64,000 nt of DNA from Actinobacteria bacterium 69-20 (GTDB taxonomy: Bacteria; Actinomycetota; Actinomycetes; Mycobacteriales; Nakamurellaceae), in the NCBI GenBank assembly GCA_001897425.1, contig MKSW01000038.1, forward strand, positions 156,718-220,717. Reading direction: 5' to 3'. Position numbers and translations under genes: made by a program. Each line of letters begins with the position of its first letter. Position 1 is the stretch's first letter. The notes beneath the pieces are model-generated. The model had not been told where the DNA came from, did no database searches, and saw only the letters and a list, made by a program, of their open reading frames with translations. Below, in pieces: positions 1-7,921 of this stretch.

Positions 1-1950
1 TCCCTCACCGGCGACAACGTCACTCTCAGCGACGTGGAGGCGCCCACCGTTGCGCCGCCGACCGAGACATCCGGCAACAACTTCGATTTCGACGCGCGGA
101 CCGACAACTTCGCCGCCACCAACGCCTACGAGCATTGCGACCGGTTCTTCCGGCTCGCCGACAGCATGGGGTTCAGCCGCTCGGGATACTTCGGGGGCAC
201 CACATTCCCGACCCCGGTCGACCACCGCGGCCTCGGCGGAAACGTCATCAATGCGCATTGCGTCGGGGTCAGCGGCGGCAGCGGGATCCTGCAGACGACA
301 TTCGCGCTGGTGGACACCACCGATACGACCAACCCGCTCGGCATCGCCGCGGATCTCCGTGTCGCACTGCACGAGCTGGGCGGCCACGGAGTGCTCTACA
401 ACCACGTCAGCAGCGCGAATTTCAAGTTCTCGCACAGCGCCGGAGACAGCATCGCCGTCATCCTCGCCGACCCAGAGACCAACGCGCCGGACCGGTTCCT
501 CAGCTTCCCCTGGGCGTTCACCGAGTTGCCGGCGAGCTCGGTCCGCCGGCACGACCGCACCCCGGCCGCGGGATGGGGCTACGGCGGCTCGATCGCGCTG
601 AACCCGTTCGGCTCCGGCGACGGAGGCGGGTACAACAACGAGCAGATCCTGTCCACCACCATGTTCCGGATCTACCGGTCGATCGGCGGGGACTCGGCGG
701 ATCTCGCCACCCGCCAGTTCGCTTCGCGGATGACGATCTACCTGATCCTCAAGGCGATCAGCACCCTCACTCCGGCCACGAATCCCACCTCCGGGGAGAT
801 ATTCGCGGGCGTGCTGCAGACCGCCGATGCCGACGACTGGACCAGCGAGAACATCACCGGCGGCGCGTACCGGAAGGTGATCAGGTGGGCCTTCGAGCAG
901 CAGGGCGCCTTCCAGCGGGCCGGCACCGCGACGCCGAACAACAACATCGGCGACCCGCCCACCGTGGACGTCTACATCGACGACGGACGGGCGGGCGAAT
1001 ACCAATATCAGCCGGTCTGGTGGGCGAACCAGTCGATCTGGAACCGCCGCAACCCGGACAACGGCACCACCCACGAGGAGCCGATCGTCGGCGTGACGAA
1101 CTACGCCTACGTCACCATCAAGAACCGCGGCTTCCAGACGGCGACGGGCGTGACGGTCCAGGCGTACCACGCCGACCCGAACGCCGGGCTGGCCTGGCCG
1201 AGCGAGTGGGAGGCCATGACCACGGCTTCCCTGCCCGCCGCGAATGTGCCGGCCAACAACGCCGGCTCGGTGACGGTCGGCCCGTTCGAATGGATCCCGC
1301 GCCACATCGGCCACGAATGCATGTTCATGCTGGTCTCGGCGACCGGTGACGAGAGCAACGTCGACCACATCAAACCGGGCGACTCGATCCCCGACTGGCG
1401 ACTTGTGCCGCACGACAACAACATCGGGCAACGCAACGTGGCGCCGGTGTCCGGCGGCGGCACCACCGGGCTGGTCGAGTCGTTCGCCGATCGGACATTC
1501 GAATTGCGCAACCCGATGGGGCAAACGAGCCGGATGACTGTCGAGGCGCGGTTGCCTGAGCTGCTGTCGAGCCGCCGGTGGCGGCTGGAGTTCGTCAACG
1601 CGGGCGGTGCGGCATTCTCCCTGGGCGCCGGGCAGTCTCGCACCGTAACGATGCGGATCGTCGAGGGCGCCGCCTTCACCGCGGCCGACGTGCGGGCAGC
1701 CGCGGACCGAACGGTCCACGTGCTGGGCCGCGCGGACGGCATCGTGGTCGGTGGGATGTCCTACGAACTCGACCCCGACCAACTGCATCCTCCGTGCCGG
1801 CACGGCGGCGGGCACGACTGCACCGGCGCCGCCGAAACACTGCTCGACTGCCTCGATCTCGGCTGCATCGATCGCGGCGGGGCGAAGGTCCGTCGGGTCA
1901 GGATTCGCCGGATCACCGTGGACATCGACCTCGAGGAGGGGAACTGCTGA
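1..1950 (+). CDS. Metallopeptidase-like protein with C-terminal CARDB-like domain (5' partial)
   Basis: The frame is already open at base 1, so the N-terminus lies outside the window; an internal GTG at 34 is not a convincing start. Visible residues 124-135 read HELGGHGVLYNH, a zinc-protease-like helix but with one more residue between the first two histidines than classical HExxH. FSHSAGDS follows at about 143-150. The second half (from about residue 320) resembles a CARDB/beta-sandwich adhesion domain and ends in DNNIGQRNV. The related signature HIGQRNI is found in the Gly/His-rich protein encoded at 3797-5296. The tail is Cys/His rich. I infer a secreted or surface-displayed enzyme; the substrate is unknown. 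Confidence 0.6.
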   Translation, partial: SLTGDNVTLSDVEAPTVAPPTETSGNNFDFDARTDNFAATNAYEHCDRFFRLADSMGFSRSGYFGGTTFPTPVDHRGLGGNVINAHCVGVSGGSGILQTTFALVDTTDTTNPLGIAADLRVALHELGGHGVLYNHVSSANFKFSHSAGDSIAVILADPETNAPDRFLSFPWAFTELPASSVRRHDRTPAAGWGYGGSIALNPFGSGDGGGYNNEQILSTTMFRIYRSIGGDSADLATRQFASRMTIYLILKAISTLTPATNPTSGEIFAGVLQTADADDWTSENITGGAYRKVIRWAFEQQGAFQRAGTATPNNNIGDPPTVDVYIDDGRAGEYQYQPVWWANQSIWNRRNPDNGTTHEEPIVGVTNYAYVTIKNRGFQTATGVTVQAYHADPNAGLAWPSEWEAMTTASLPAANVPANNAGSVTVGPFEWIPRHIGHECMFMLVSATGDESNVDHIKPGDSIPDWRLVPHDNNIGQRNVAPVSGGGTTGLVESFADRTFELRNPMGQTSRMTVEARLPELLSSRRWRLEFVNAGGAAFSLGAGQSRTVTMRIVEGAAFTAADVRAAADRTVHVLGRADGIVVGGMSYELDPDQLHPPCRHGGGHDCTGAAETLLDCLDLGCIDRGGAKVRRVRIRRITVDIDLEEGNC

Positions 1951-2006
1951 GGCTTGGAATTCGCGGGCGGCGGCGGGCTCGGGCTGCTTGGGCTCGGGGA
2001 TGGGCG

Positions 2007-2040
2007 GCGGATCGTCCATGGGGCGAGGTGGACGATCCGC
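2007..2040 (+). terminator. Strong hairpin after the metallopeptidase-like gene
   Basis: The arms GCGGATCGTCCA (2007-2018) and TGGACGATCCGC (2029-2040) form a perfect 12-bp stem with a 10-nt loop, 57 bp after the stop codon at 1950. There is no T-run, as is common for high-GC actinobacterial terminators. It could equally be a protein-binding palindrome. Confidence 0.5.
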
Positions 2041-2085
2041 GTTCGCCCAGTGGCGGGCGCGCCCGCGCTTGCGGTCGTAACTCCA

Positions 2086-2162
2086 CGCCCATGACGTCGT
2101 TCGCGCCCGCGGCGGCAAAGCCTGTCTGAACCCGCCCGGCCCCGGAACGTCGTCATAGGCGG
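2086..2162. repeat. 77-bp interspersed repeat with terminal inverted repeats, copy 1
   Basis: This begins CGCCCATGACGTCGTT and ends AACGTCGTCATAGGCGG. The ends are imperfect inverted repeats of each other (about 15 of 17 positions when read from the preceding base). Two further copies in the same orientation lie at 3549-3624 and 11173-11249. Short, non-coding and palindromic at its ends, it looks like a MITE or REP-type element. It lies upstream of the AAA ATPase gene. Confidence 0.75.
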
Positions 2163-2236
2163 TTGTCAAGGATTGCGCGTGGCCAGAACCTTCGCGTTCG
2201 GGCCATGTAGCATCGCCGGCGTTTCAGTCTCGCATC

Positions 2237-2264
2237 TTGCACATGGAGACGCTGCTTCTATGAA
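2237..2264 (+). promoter_or_regulatory. Candidate promoter of the AAA ATPase gene
   Basis: TTGCAC (2237-2242) is followed after 16 bp by TATGAA (2259-2264), in a leader clearly more AT-rich than the surroundings. Transcription would start near 2270, only a few bases before an in-frame ATG at 2274 and about 45 bp before the preferred ATG at 2316. Confidence 0.4.
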
Positions 2265-2315
2265 TTTCTAGCAATGTATAGCCCAATCAGGATAGATGCC
2301 GCTATATTTCCCTAC

Positions 2316-3506
2316 ATGGATCCGGTCCTCAATCCGTACAACCCGGGCGCGGGTCGGCGGCCTCGCGCGCTGGTCGGCCGGGATGGCGAACTCGAGCTGA
2401 TGGACACGCTGATCGCTCGCACCAGTCGGGGCATGGACGGGCGCGGAGTGATCCTCACCGGGCTGCGGGGCGTCGGCAAGACGGTTCTGCTGCACGCCAT
2501 GGCCGATCGCGCCGAAGCTGCGGAGTGGTTCACCGTGCGCCTTGAAGCGCGGCGCTCGGTGTCCGAAACCTTCGAATTCCAGCTGGCCCGGGCCCTCCGA
2601 GACGCCTACCGCGCAAGTTCCTGGCGCCACAATCTCACCGATCGAGCACGTGCGGCGTTCGGAACGATCCAATCCTTCACCGCCAAGGTAGACACCAGCG
2701 GTGGGATCTCTGCCTCCATTGAGTTCGCCCCTCACCACGGGCGCGCCGACTCCAGCGACTTCGAGACCAACCTGCTCGATGTCGCCATCGACCTCACCGA
2801 CGCAGCCACGGAACGCCGGGTCGGAGTGGCGTTGTTCATCGACGAGTTGCAAGACGCTCCGACGCCAATCCTGCAGGCGTTGACCCACGCTGTCCATCAG
2901 GCCGGCCAGACGGCCCGACCGTTCTATGTGATCGGGGCCGGGCTGCCCTCAGTGATCCGGCTGCTGTCAGAGGCGACCAGCTACGCCGAGCGGCTTTACG
3001 ACTACCGACCCATCTCGCAACTCTCAACCGGTGATTCCGGCGAGGTACTCGAAGCCCCGGCCCGAACCGAAAACGTCACCTGGGACCCAGAAGCCGTCTC
3101 ACTCCTGGTAAGTGAGAGCGCCGGATACCCATACTTCCTGCAGGAATTCGGCAGCGCCGCCTGGGACATCGCCGCCCGCCCCGACGCTATCAGCCGCTCC
3201 GACGCGCTCGCCGCCGTCAACGCCGGCCGCCGTGCGCTGGACGACGGATTCTTTCGGGCAAGGTGGGACCGGGCGACCAAGGCCGAGCGTAATTACCTCA
3301 TCGCCATGTCTAGCGACGGCGCCGGACCGTCCTTCACTGGCGAGATCGCCAGCCGCCTGGGTAAAGAACCGTCTCAGCTAGGACCCGCCCGCGCCAACCT
3401 CATCAGCAAGGGCCTGATCTATGCCCCCGAACACGGCCAAATCTCCTACACCGTACCGGGAATGGCCGACTTCATCCGCAGACAGGTTGACTCATGCGTG
3501 CCCTGA
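2316..3506 (+). CDS. AAA-family ATP-binding protein of unknown role
   Basis: A 396-aa P-loop ATPase. Walker A is GLRGVGKT at about residues 49-56, and Walker B is ALFIDELQD with the acidic pair at 176-177. The rest is helical, with a probable winged-helix C-terminus. The N-terminus NPYNPGAGRRP before the first helix looks typical of a common actinobacterial orphan ATPase family. I chose ATG 2316 because this conserved block starts there; ATG 2274 is possible on a near-leaderless transcript, and neither has a clear ribosome-binding site. The gene is monocistronic, flanked closely by direct copies of the 77-bp repeat, and has an AT-rich leader, which suggests acquisition as a cassette. The function is not known. 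Confidence 0.8.
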   Translation: MDPVLNPYNPGAGRRPRALVGRDGELELMDTLIARTSRGMDGRGVILTGLRGVGKTVLLHAMADRAEAAEWFTVRLEARRSVSETFEFQLARALRDAYRASSWRHNLTDRARAAFGTIQSFTAKVDTSGGISASIEFAPHHGRADSSDFETNLLDVAIDLTDAATERRVGVALFIDELQDAPTPILQALTHAVHQAGQTARPFYVIGAGLPSVIRLLSEATSYAERLYDYRPISQLSTGDSGEVLEAPARTENVTWDPEAVSLLVSESAGYPYFLQEFGSAAWDIAARPDAISRSDALAAVNAGRRALDDGFFRARWDRATKAERNYLIAMSSDGAGPSFTGEIASRLGKEPSQLGPARANLISKGLIYAPEHGQISYTVPGMADFIRRQVDSCVP

Positions 3507-3548
3507 GCCCGCCCGGGGGCGCGGACGGCGCCGGCGTTCATGTCATCT

Positions 3549-3624
3549 CGCCCATGACGTCGTTCGCGCCTGCGGCGGTGAGGCTGCCTGAACCCGCCCG
3601 GTCCCGGAACTTCGTCATAGGCGG
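3549..3624. repeat. 77-bp interspersed repeat, copy 2
   Basis: This copy starts CGCCCATGACGTCGTT and ends TTCGTCATAGGCGG, differing from copy 1 at a handful of positions. It starts 42 bp after the stop codon of the AAA ATPase gene, so that gene sits between copies 1 and 2 in direct orientation. Confidence 0.75.
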
Positions 3625-3796
3625 TCGCCGACAGCGATGGGCGGCTCATCCGCCGAGTAGGCACGGATCGAAGCGGTGGCCTTCCCCTCGGTCGAGGATC
3701 TCGCCGATGACGATGTTCTCGTGCAGGAGCCCGGCCCGGACCCCGATGCTGCCGGGGGGATCCGGGTCGGGGCAGGTGGGCCGGCGGTGGCCGCGA

Positions 3797-5296
3797 CTAT
3801 CCGAGTAGGACCACGGTGTAGCCGCCGAACACCTGGCCCTGTTGGGCCGCGGTGACGCGATACACGTGCGCCTGGCCCGGCGCAGGGGCGAGATCGCCGG
3901 TGGTGAAGTCGAGCTGCTGGTCGTCGCCGATGACGTGTTGGTGGTCGGCGTCGCCATTGCCGGCGGTCGGGCCGCCGCCGATGGCGGTGGGCGGCGAGAG
4001 CAGGACGGCGCCGGTGGGTGCCGCCTGGGCCGGGAACAGGCCGCGCGTTCCGGTGCGTTGCTGCAGCCACGGCATCTCGTACGGGGCCACCCGGCCGACA
4101 CTGACCACGGCCGGTTCGCCGTACAGCGGGCCGACCTTGAGCGTGAGCGGGGCGGCGGGTACCGGTAGCAGCAGGGGTGATCCGGCGGTCAGCGCGTGCG
4201 GCCCGGCGCCGGCCGCGATGACGTGGATGTTGCGCTGGCCGATGTGCCGGTTCAACGCTGCGTCCCACGGGGGTGTGCCCAGGCCGTCGCTGGTGATGTC
4301 CCAGGCCCGCACCAGCAGGCATTCGTGCCCGCCGTTGAGGAAGGTGGGCACCCAGGCGGAAGGGCACTTGACGATCGCGTGGGACTTGCCGCTGCCGCGC
4401 GCGCCGAGCGAGACCTCGCCGTAGCCGATCAGGTGGACCCCGTCGGGATTGATGCCCAGCCGGGGATCGCACCAGTAGAACTCCACCACCACGTTCGGAG
4501 CCTGTGCGAGGCCGAAGTTCCAGACGTGCGCGTAGACCGTGTTGGGCTGCCCGGCGAGTGCGGTCTGGCCGAGGTCCGGGGGTACCGCCGGGGCGGTGGA
4601 GGGATCGACCCCGGCCAGCAGCAGGACATCGGGGCTTTCCCAGAACGGACCGACGACCGGGCGGGCACCGAGGTCGCCGGCGTTGGCGCGTAGGAACAGG
4701 AACGGCAGGTACAGGTCGCCGCGTTGGCCCGGCCAGGTGTTCCACGGCGGGGTGCCGAAATCGCAGGGGTCGAGCAGTCCGCCGGGCACCTGCCCGGTGG
4801 AGGTGCCGCAGATCCGGCCGGGCCGGTTGGGGTTGCGCCAGCCGATAGTTGTTGCGCCGCCGTAGGTTCCGGTGCCGGTGGCTCCGGCCGGGGCGCCAGG
4901 TGCGTCACGGCACGCCCGATCGTGGTCATGGTGATGGCACCCGCCTCCGGCGTGCTCGTGGCAGTGGCAACCACGGCCGGGGCCCCGATCCTCCGGATGG
5001 TCATGACACTCGTGGGTATGCGCGTGGCCGCACCCGCAGGTGTCGTGTCGGGTCCCCGCCGCGTGGTCGCAGTGGCATACCGGGGCGGTGCAGCATCCCC
5101 CGCCTCCGCCCGAGCCCCCTCCGGAGCCGCCCCCTCCGGAGCCGCCCCCTCCGGAGCCGCCCCCTCCGGAGCCGCCCCCGGAGCCTCCGCCGCCCGAGCC
5201 GCCGCTACCCCCGGGGCAGTCCTTCAGGATGCCCGCGGCCTCCACCGTCGAGCGGGTGCTCCACGTCGCGGCGGCCGCGTTCCAGGTGTCGTTCAT
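3797..5296 (-). CDS. Secreted-type protein with Gly4Ser linker, His/Cys-rich segment and CARDB-like domain
   Basis: About 499 aa. ATG 5296 is preceded by GGAGGG and overlaps the stop of the upstream gene (ATGA), implying translational coupling. Residues about 30-65 are almost pure Gly with regularly spaced Ser (GGGGS repeats). The next 65 or so residues are extremely rich in His and Cys (for example CHCHEH and CHHHDHD), a likely metal-binding stretch. The remaining two thirds form beta-type domains including HIGQRNI, shared with the protein at the window start. No obvious signal peptide is seen. It is the last gene of a three-gene operon. I do not recognise a functional family. Confidence 0.7.
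   Translation of the reverse strand: MNDTWNAAAATWSTRSTVEAAGILKDCPGGSGGSGGGGSGGGSGGGGSGGGGSGGGGSGGGSGGGGGCCTAPVCHCDHAAGTRHDTCGCGHAHTHECHDHPEDRGPGRGCHCHEHAGGGCHHHDHDRACRDAPGAPAGATGTGTYGGATTIGWRNPNRPGRICGTSTGQVPGGLLDPCDFGTPPWNTWPGQRGDLYLPFLFLRANAGDLGARPVVGPFWESPDVLLLAGVDPSTAPAVPPDLGQTALAGQPNTVYAHVWNFGLAQAPNVVVEFYWCDPRLGINPDGVHLIGYGEVSLGARGSGKSHAIVKCPSAWVPTFLNGGHECLLVRAWDITSDGLGTPPWDAALNRHIGQRNIHVIAAGAGPHALTAGSPLLLPVPAAPLTLKVGPLYGEPAVVSVGRVAPYEMPWLQQRTGTRGLFPAQAAPTGAVLLSPPTAIGGGPTAGNGDADHQHVIGDDQQLDFTTGDLAPAPGQAHVYRVTAAQQGQVFGGYTVVLLG
5121..5180. repeat. 15-bp tandem repeat encoding GGGGS units
   Basis: The unit CCGGAGCCGCCCCCT is repeated about four times in tandem; the last copy diverges at its end. 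On the minus strand it encodes consecutive Gly-Gly-Gly-Gly-Ser units in the linker of the protein encoded at 3797-5296. The copy number is probably unstable. Confidence 0.8.
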
Positions 5297-7881
5297 GGCT
5301 GGCCCTCCTGACCGGTCTGGTGGCGGGATTCGATGATCACCGGTGGCGGGGGCGGGTCGACGTAGTTCAGTTGCATCGGCTCGGTGCCCTCCTTCCACGC
5401 GGAACGGTCTAGCCACGGGGCCGCAACGGGCCGCTGGTAGCGGAAGCCGAGGTCGGTCCGGCCGTCGGGTGGGTTGCTGCCGTCGCGGATCCAGTCCCAG
5501 GTGAGGTAGCCGTAGGCGCGGTCGGCGTCCAGGTTGAACTGCGTGGCGTACCCGGTGGGGTTGACCAGCTGCCCGATCAGGTAGGCGGAGAACGGAACCG
5601 GGTCACCGAGCGGGCTTTGCCACAGCCGCTTCGCGCTTCCGATCAGCTCCTCGTTGACCTGATCGGTCTGCCAGGGCGCCTGAGAGTGCTCGTAGGAGTA
5701 GCGGCCGGCAGCGTCGAAGCCGGCGGCGGTGCGGAAGAACACCTGGTCCGGCGTGGTGCCCTCCGGGTAGGGGCCAGGCCGCATCGGTTTGTATGCCGGG
5801 TTCAACGGCGGCGGCCCGGGCGGGGGTGTGCAGGCGTTGGGGTTGTACGTTTCGGTCGGCGTCGGGCCGGCCGTGTTGGTGCCGCCCTGTTCGAATTCGC
5901 TGTACCGGGGATACGCCCAGGGGCGGCGGAACTCCCAGTCGTCGGGCAGATGTCGATGCTGCGGGTCGTTGGGGTGATCGTCCGCGTGGTATTGCAGGAC
6001 GGGGTAGTAGGGCATCGCCGGGTCGCGGACGGAGTGGCTGGTCACCAGGCCCTCATTCTTGTCGAGGTTGCCGAACGGGTCCATGGCATCGGCCAGGGCC
6101 TGCGCGAAGGTGCCGTCGATGGTCGCGCCCAGGGTGATCAGCGGCACGTCGATCTCGTTGGGCCACTTGAGTTCCCCGTTGTCCGGGTAGCGGGCCTCGG
6201 CGTGCGGCATGAGAATGCCGGTGTGCGCCAGGACGTCGTGTGCGCGGGTAGCGACGTCCCAGACCTTCATCGCGATCTCCCAGATCCGGATGCGGATCGG
6301 ATATGTGATGGGGCTGAGACCGGCCTTGATCAGGTCGCCGATCAGCTTGATGACGGCGGCGACCTCCTTGACGATCCATTGCACCAGCGCGATGAACACG
6401 TCACAGGCGTCCTCAATGGGGTTGTCGCTGTTCACACCGGAGAAGTCGGGTGGCTGGAACAGGTTGGTGAAATCGGATTGCGGCGGCACGATGATGAAGT
6501 CGGGTACCCGGGGTTTGGGCAGTTCCCAGCCGCCGTTGAAGTTCAACTTGTACAGGGTGATCATCAGCCGGTAGGACGTAGCGACCTGCCACGGCAGCGG
6601 GAAGCCTTGCGGCACCGCGAAGGGCGACGGCGGGGCGATGTCGTCGAGCAGTTCCTGGAACGGCCGGTCCAGGCCGTGCCCGGTGACGGATCGCACCACC
6701 GAGGTCAGCTTGCCTTGGTCGATCTGCTGCTGGAAGGCGTCACCCTGGTAGATCTTCGGGTGCGGATGGTCCGCGAACGTTTCGATCAGCGCGGCGGTGA
6801 TCGCGTTGGCCATCCAGGCGGGCATCTCGCCGTCCACATCGAGTTGCTTCTTGCGGGTGTCCGGGTCGTCGGACAGCGGTGACGGGCGCTGCTTGCCGTG
6901 CGGGTCGTCGGGGGTCTGCTGCACCGCGAACCACAGGGCGGAGGAGGACACCTCGGGGTAGTCGTCGGTGCGGCCCCAGGGGTCGGTGGGGATCGTGCCG
7001 CCGGCGCCGCTCTGGGCGTAGTTCCATGCATCGACATGGTTCTCGATCAAGTGGTGCCGGGTCGGATGGTCGCGGTACGGCCCGCCACACTGTTCGTTGA
7101 CGAACGAGTGCGCGATGGTGTCGGTTCCGATGTGCGTCATGTAGCCCAGGCTGAACGCCAGGAACTGCTCGTACCTTTCCTGCCCGGCGTCGGTGCCGTC
7201 ACGCAGCAATTCGGCCTGGTGCACCAGCGCCTGGCAGATCGCCGAGGTGCGCCGGTAGTGGGTCATGTCGCTCCACAGGAAGTTCTCCTCCGGGTAGCCC
7301 TTCGCGACCACCGTGTTCATGGCGCCCCACAGGTCGGCGAACGTGGCCAACTCCTGCACGCCCACGGCTTCGATCGCGTCGAGCAATTCCTGCATGGCGG
7401 TGCCGAACTCGGACAGGATGCCGCCGGTCAGGTCGTCGAGCAGTTCCGAGGCGGTGTCGACCAGCGGGCCGATGGTCTTGTTCCACACCGCGACGAAGTC
7501 GCTCCAGATCTTCTGGATCTTGATCAGGAACCGGATGATCCGGGCCATGGTGGAATTGACCTGGTCGAGGATGGCCAGCACCGGTTCCCAGTCGTCCTCG
7601 CTGGCCGCGTCGAAGAAGTAGTACACGGCCAGCGCCAACATGATGTCGTCGGAGAGCGGGCCGAGGATGTCGTTGCTCCAGTCCTGGGAGAAGAAGAACA
7701 GATCGGGGCCGATCGCCCCGATGGCGGTGAATTTCTCCCACTTGCGCATCAGGTTGCCGCAGGTGACGGGGTCGTACCCGGCGGCGGCCTCGCCGAGCGC
7801 CGGCCAGTCGGAGAAGCCGCCCTCGGCAAGCAGGTCGGCGACCCGGCGTGCGGTGTAGATATGTGTGAAGTGACCCGGCAT
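5293..7881 (-). CDS. Zinc-dependent phospholipase C-like protein
   Basis: 862 aa. The N-terminus MPGHFTHIYTARRVADLL and the later IGPDLFFFSQDW, YMTHIGTDTIAHSFVN and PTRHHLIENHVDAW segments match the helical His/Asp metal-binding pattern of zinc-dependent phospholipase C/S1-P1-like proteins, known as lipid or phosphodiester hydrolases. The protein is far longer than the roughly 250-400 aa core, with a large uncharacterised C-terminal half (from about residue 450). ATG 7881 has GGAGGG upstream. It is the middle gene of an operon, 40 bp after the Cys-rich module gene and overlapping the next by 4 bp. No signal peptide is evident, so export, if any, is by a non-Sec route. The enzymatic assignment is by motif only. 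Confidence 0.65.
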   Translation of the reverse strand: MPGHFTHIYTARRVADLLAEGGFSDWPALGEAAAGYDPVTCGNLMRKWEKFTAIGAIGPDLFFFSQDWSNDILGPLSDDIMLALAVYYFFDAASEDDWEPVLAILDQVNSTMARIIRFLIKIQKIWSDFVAVWNKTIGPLVDTASELLDDLTGGILSEFGTAMQELLDAIEAVGVQELATFADLWGAMNTVVAKGYPEENFLWSDMTHYRRTSAICQALVHQAELLRDGTDAGQERYEQFLAFSLGYMTHIGTDTIAHSFVNEQCGGPYRDHPTRHHLIENHVDAWNYAQSGAGGTIPTDPWGRTDDYPEVSSSALWFAVQQTPDDPHGKQRPSPLSDDPDTRKKQLDVDGEMPAWMANAITAALIETFADHPHPKIYQGDAFQQQIDQGKLTSVVRSVTGHGLDRPFQELLDDIAPPSPFAVPQGFPLPWQVATSYRLMITLYKLNFNGGWELPKPRVPDFIIVPPQSDFTNLFQPPDFSGVNSDNPIEDACDVFIALVQWIVKEVAAVIKLIGDLIKAGLSPITYPIRIRIWEIAMKVWDVATRAHDVLAHTGILMPHAEARYPDNGELKWPNEIDVPLITLGATIDGTFAQALADAMDPFGNLDKNEGLVTSHSVRDPAMPYYPVLQYHADDHPNDPQHRHLPDDWEFRRPWAYPRYSEFEQGGTNTAGPTPTETYNPNACTPPPGPPPLNPAYKPMRPGPYPEGTTPDQVFFRTAAGFDAAGRYSYEHSQAPWQTDQVNEELIGSAKRLWQSPLGDPVPFSAYLIGQLVNPTGYATQFNLDADRAYGYLTWDWIRDGSNPPDGRTDLGFRYQRPVAAPWLDRSAWKEGTEPMQLNYVDPPPPPVIIESRHQTGQEGQP

Positions 7882-7921
7882 CGGTTGCCCTCCAATGGTT
7901 CTGGCGACGATTCTGGCGACC

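Noticed and set aside
3646..3790. Coding-like stretch (GLLHENIVIGEILDRGEGHRF) beyond the stop of the Gly/His-rich gene in another frame
   Set aside because: No start codon or ribosome-binding site, and part lies under the repeat; a frameshift in the upstream gene is possible but not demonstrable here.
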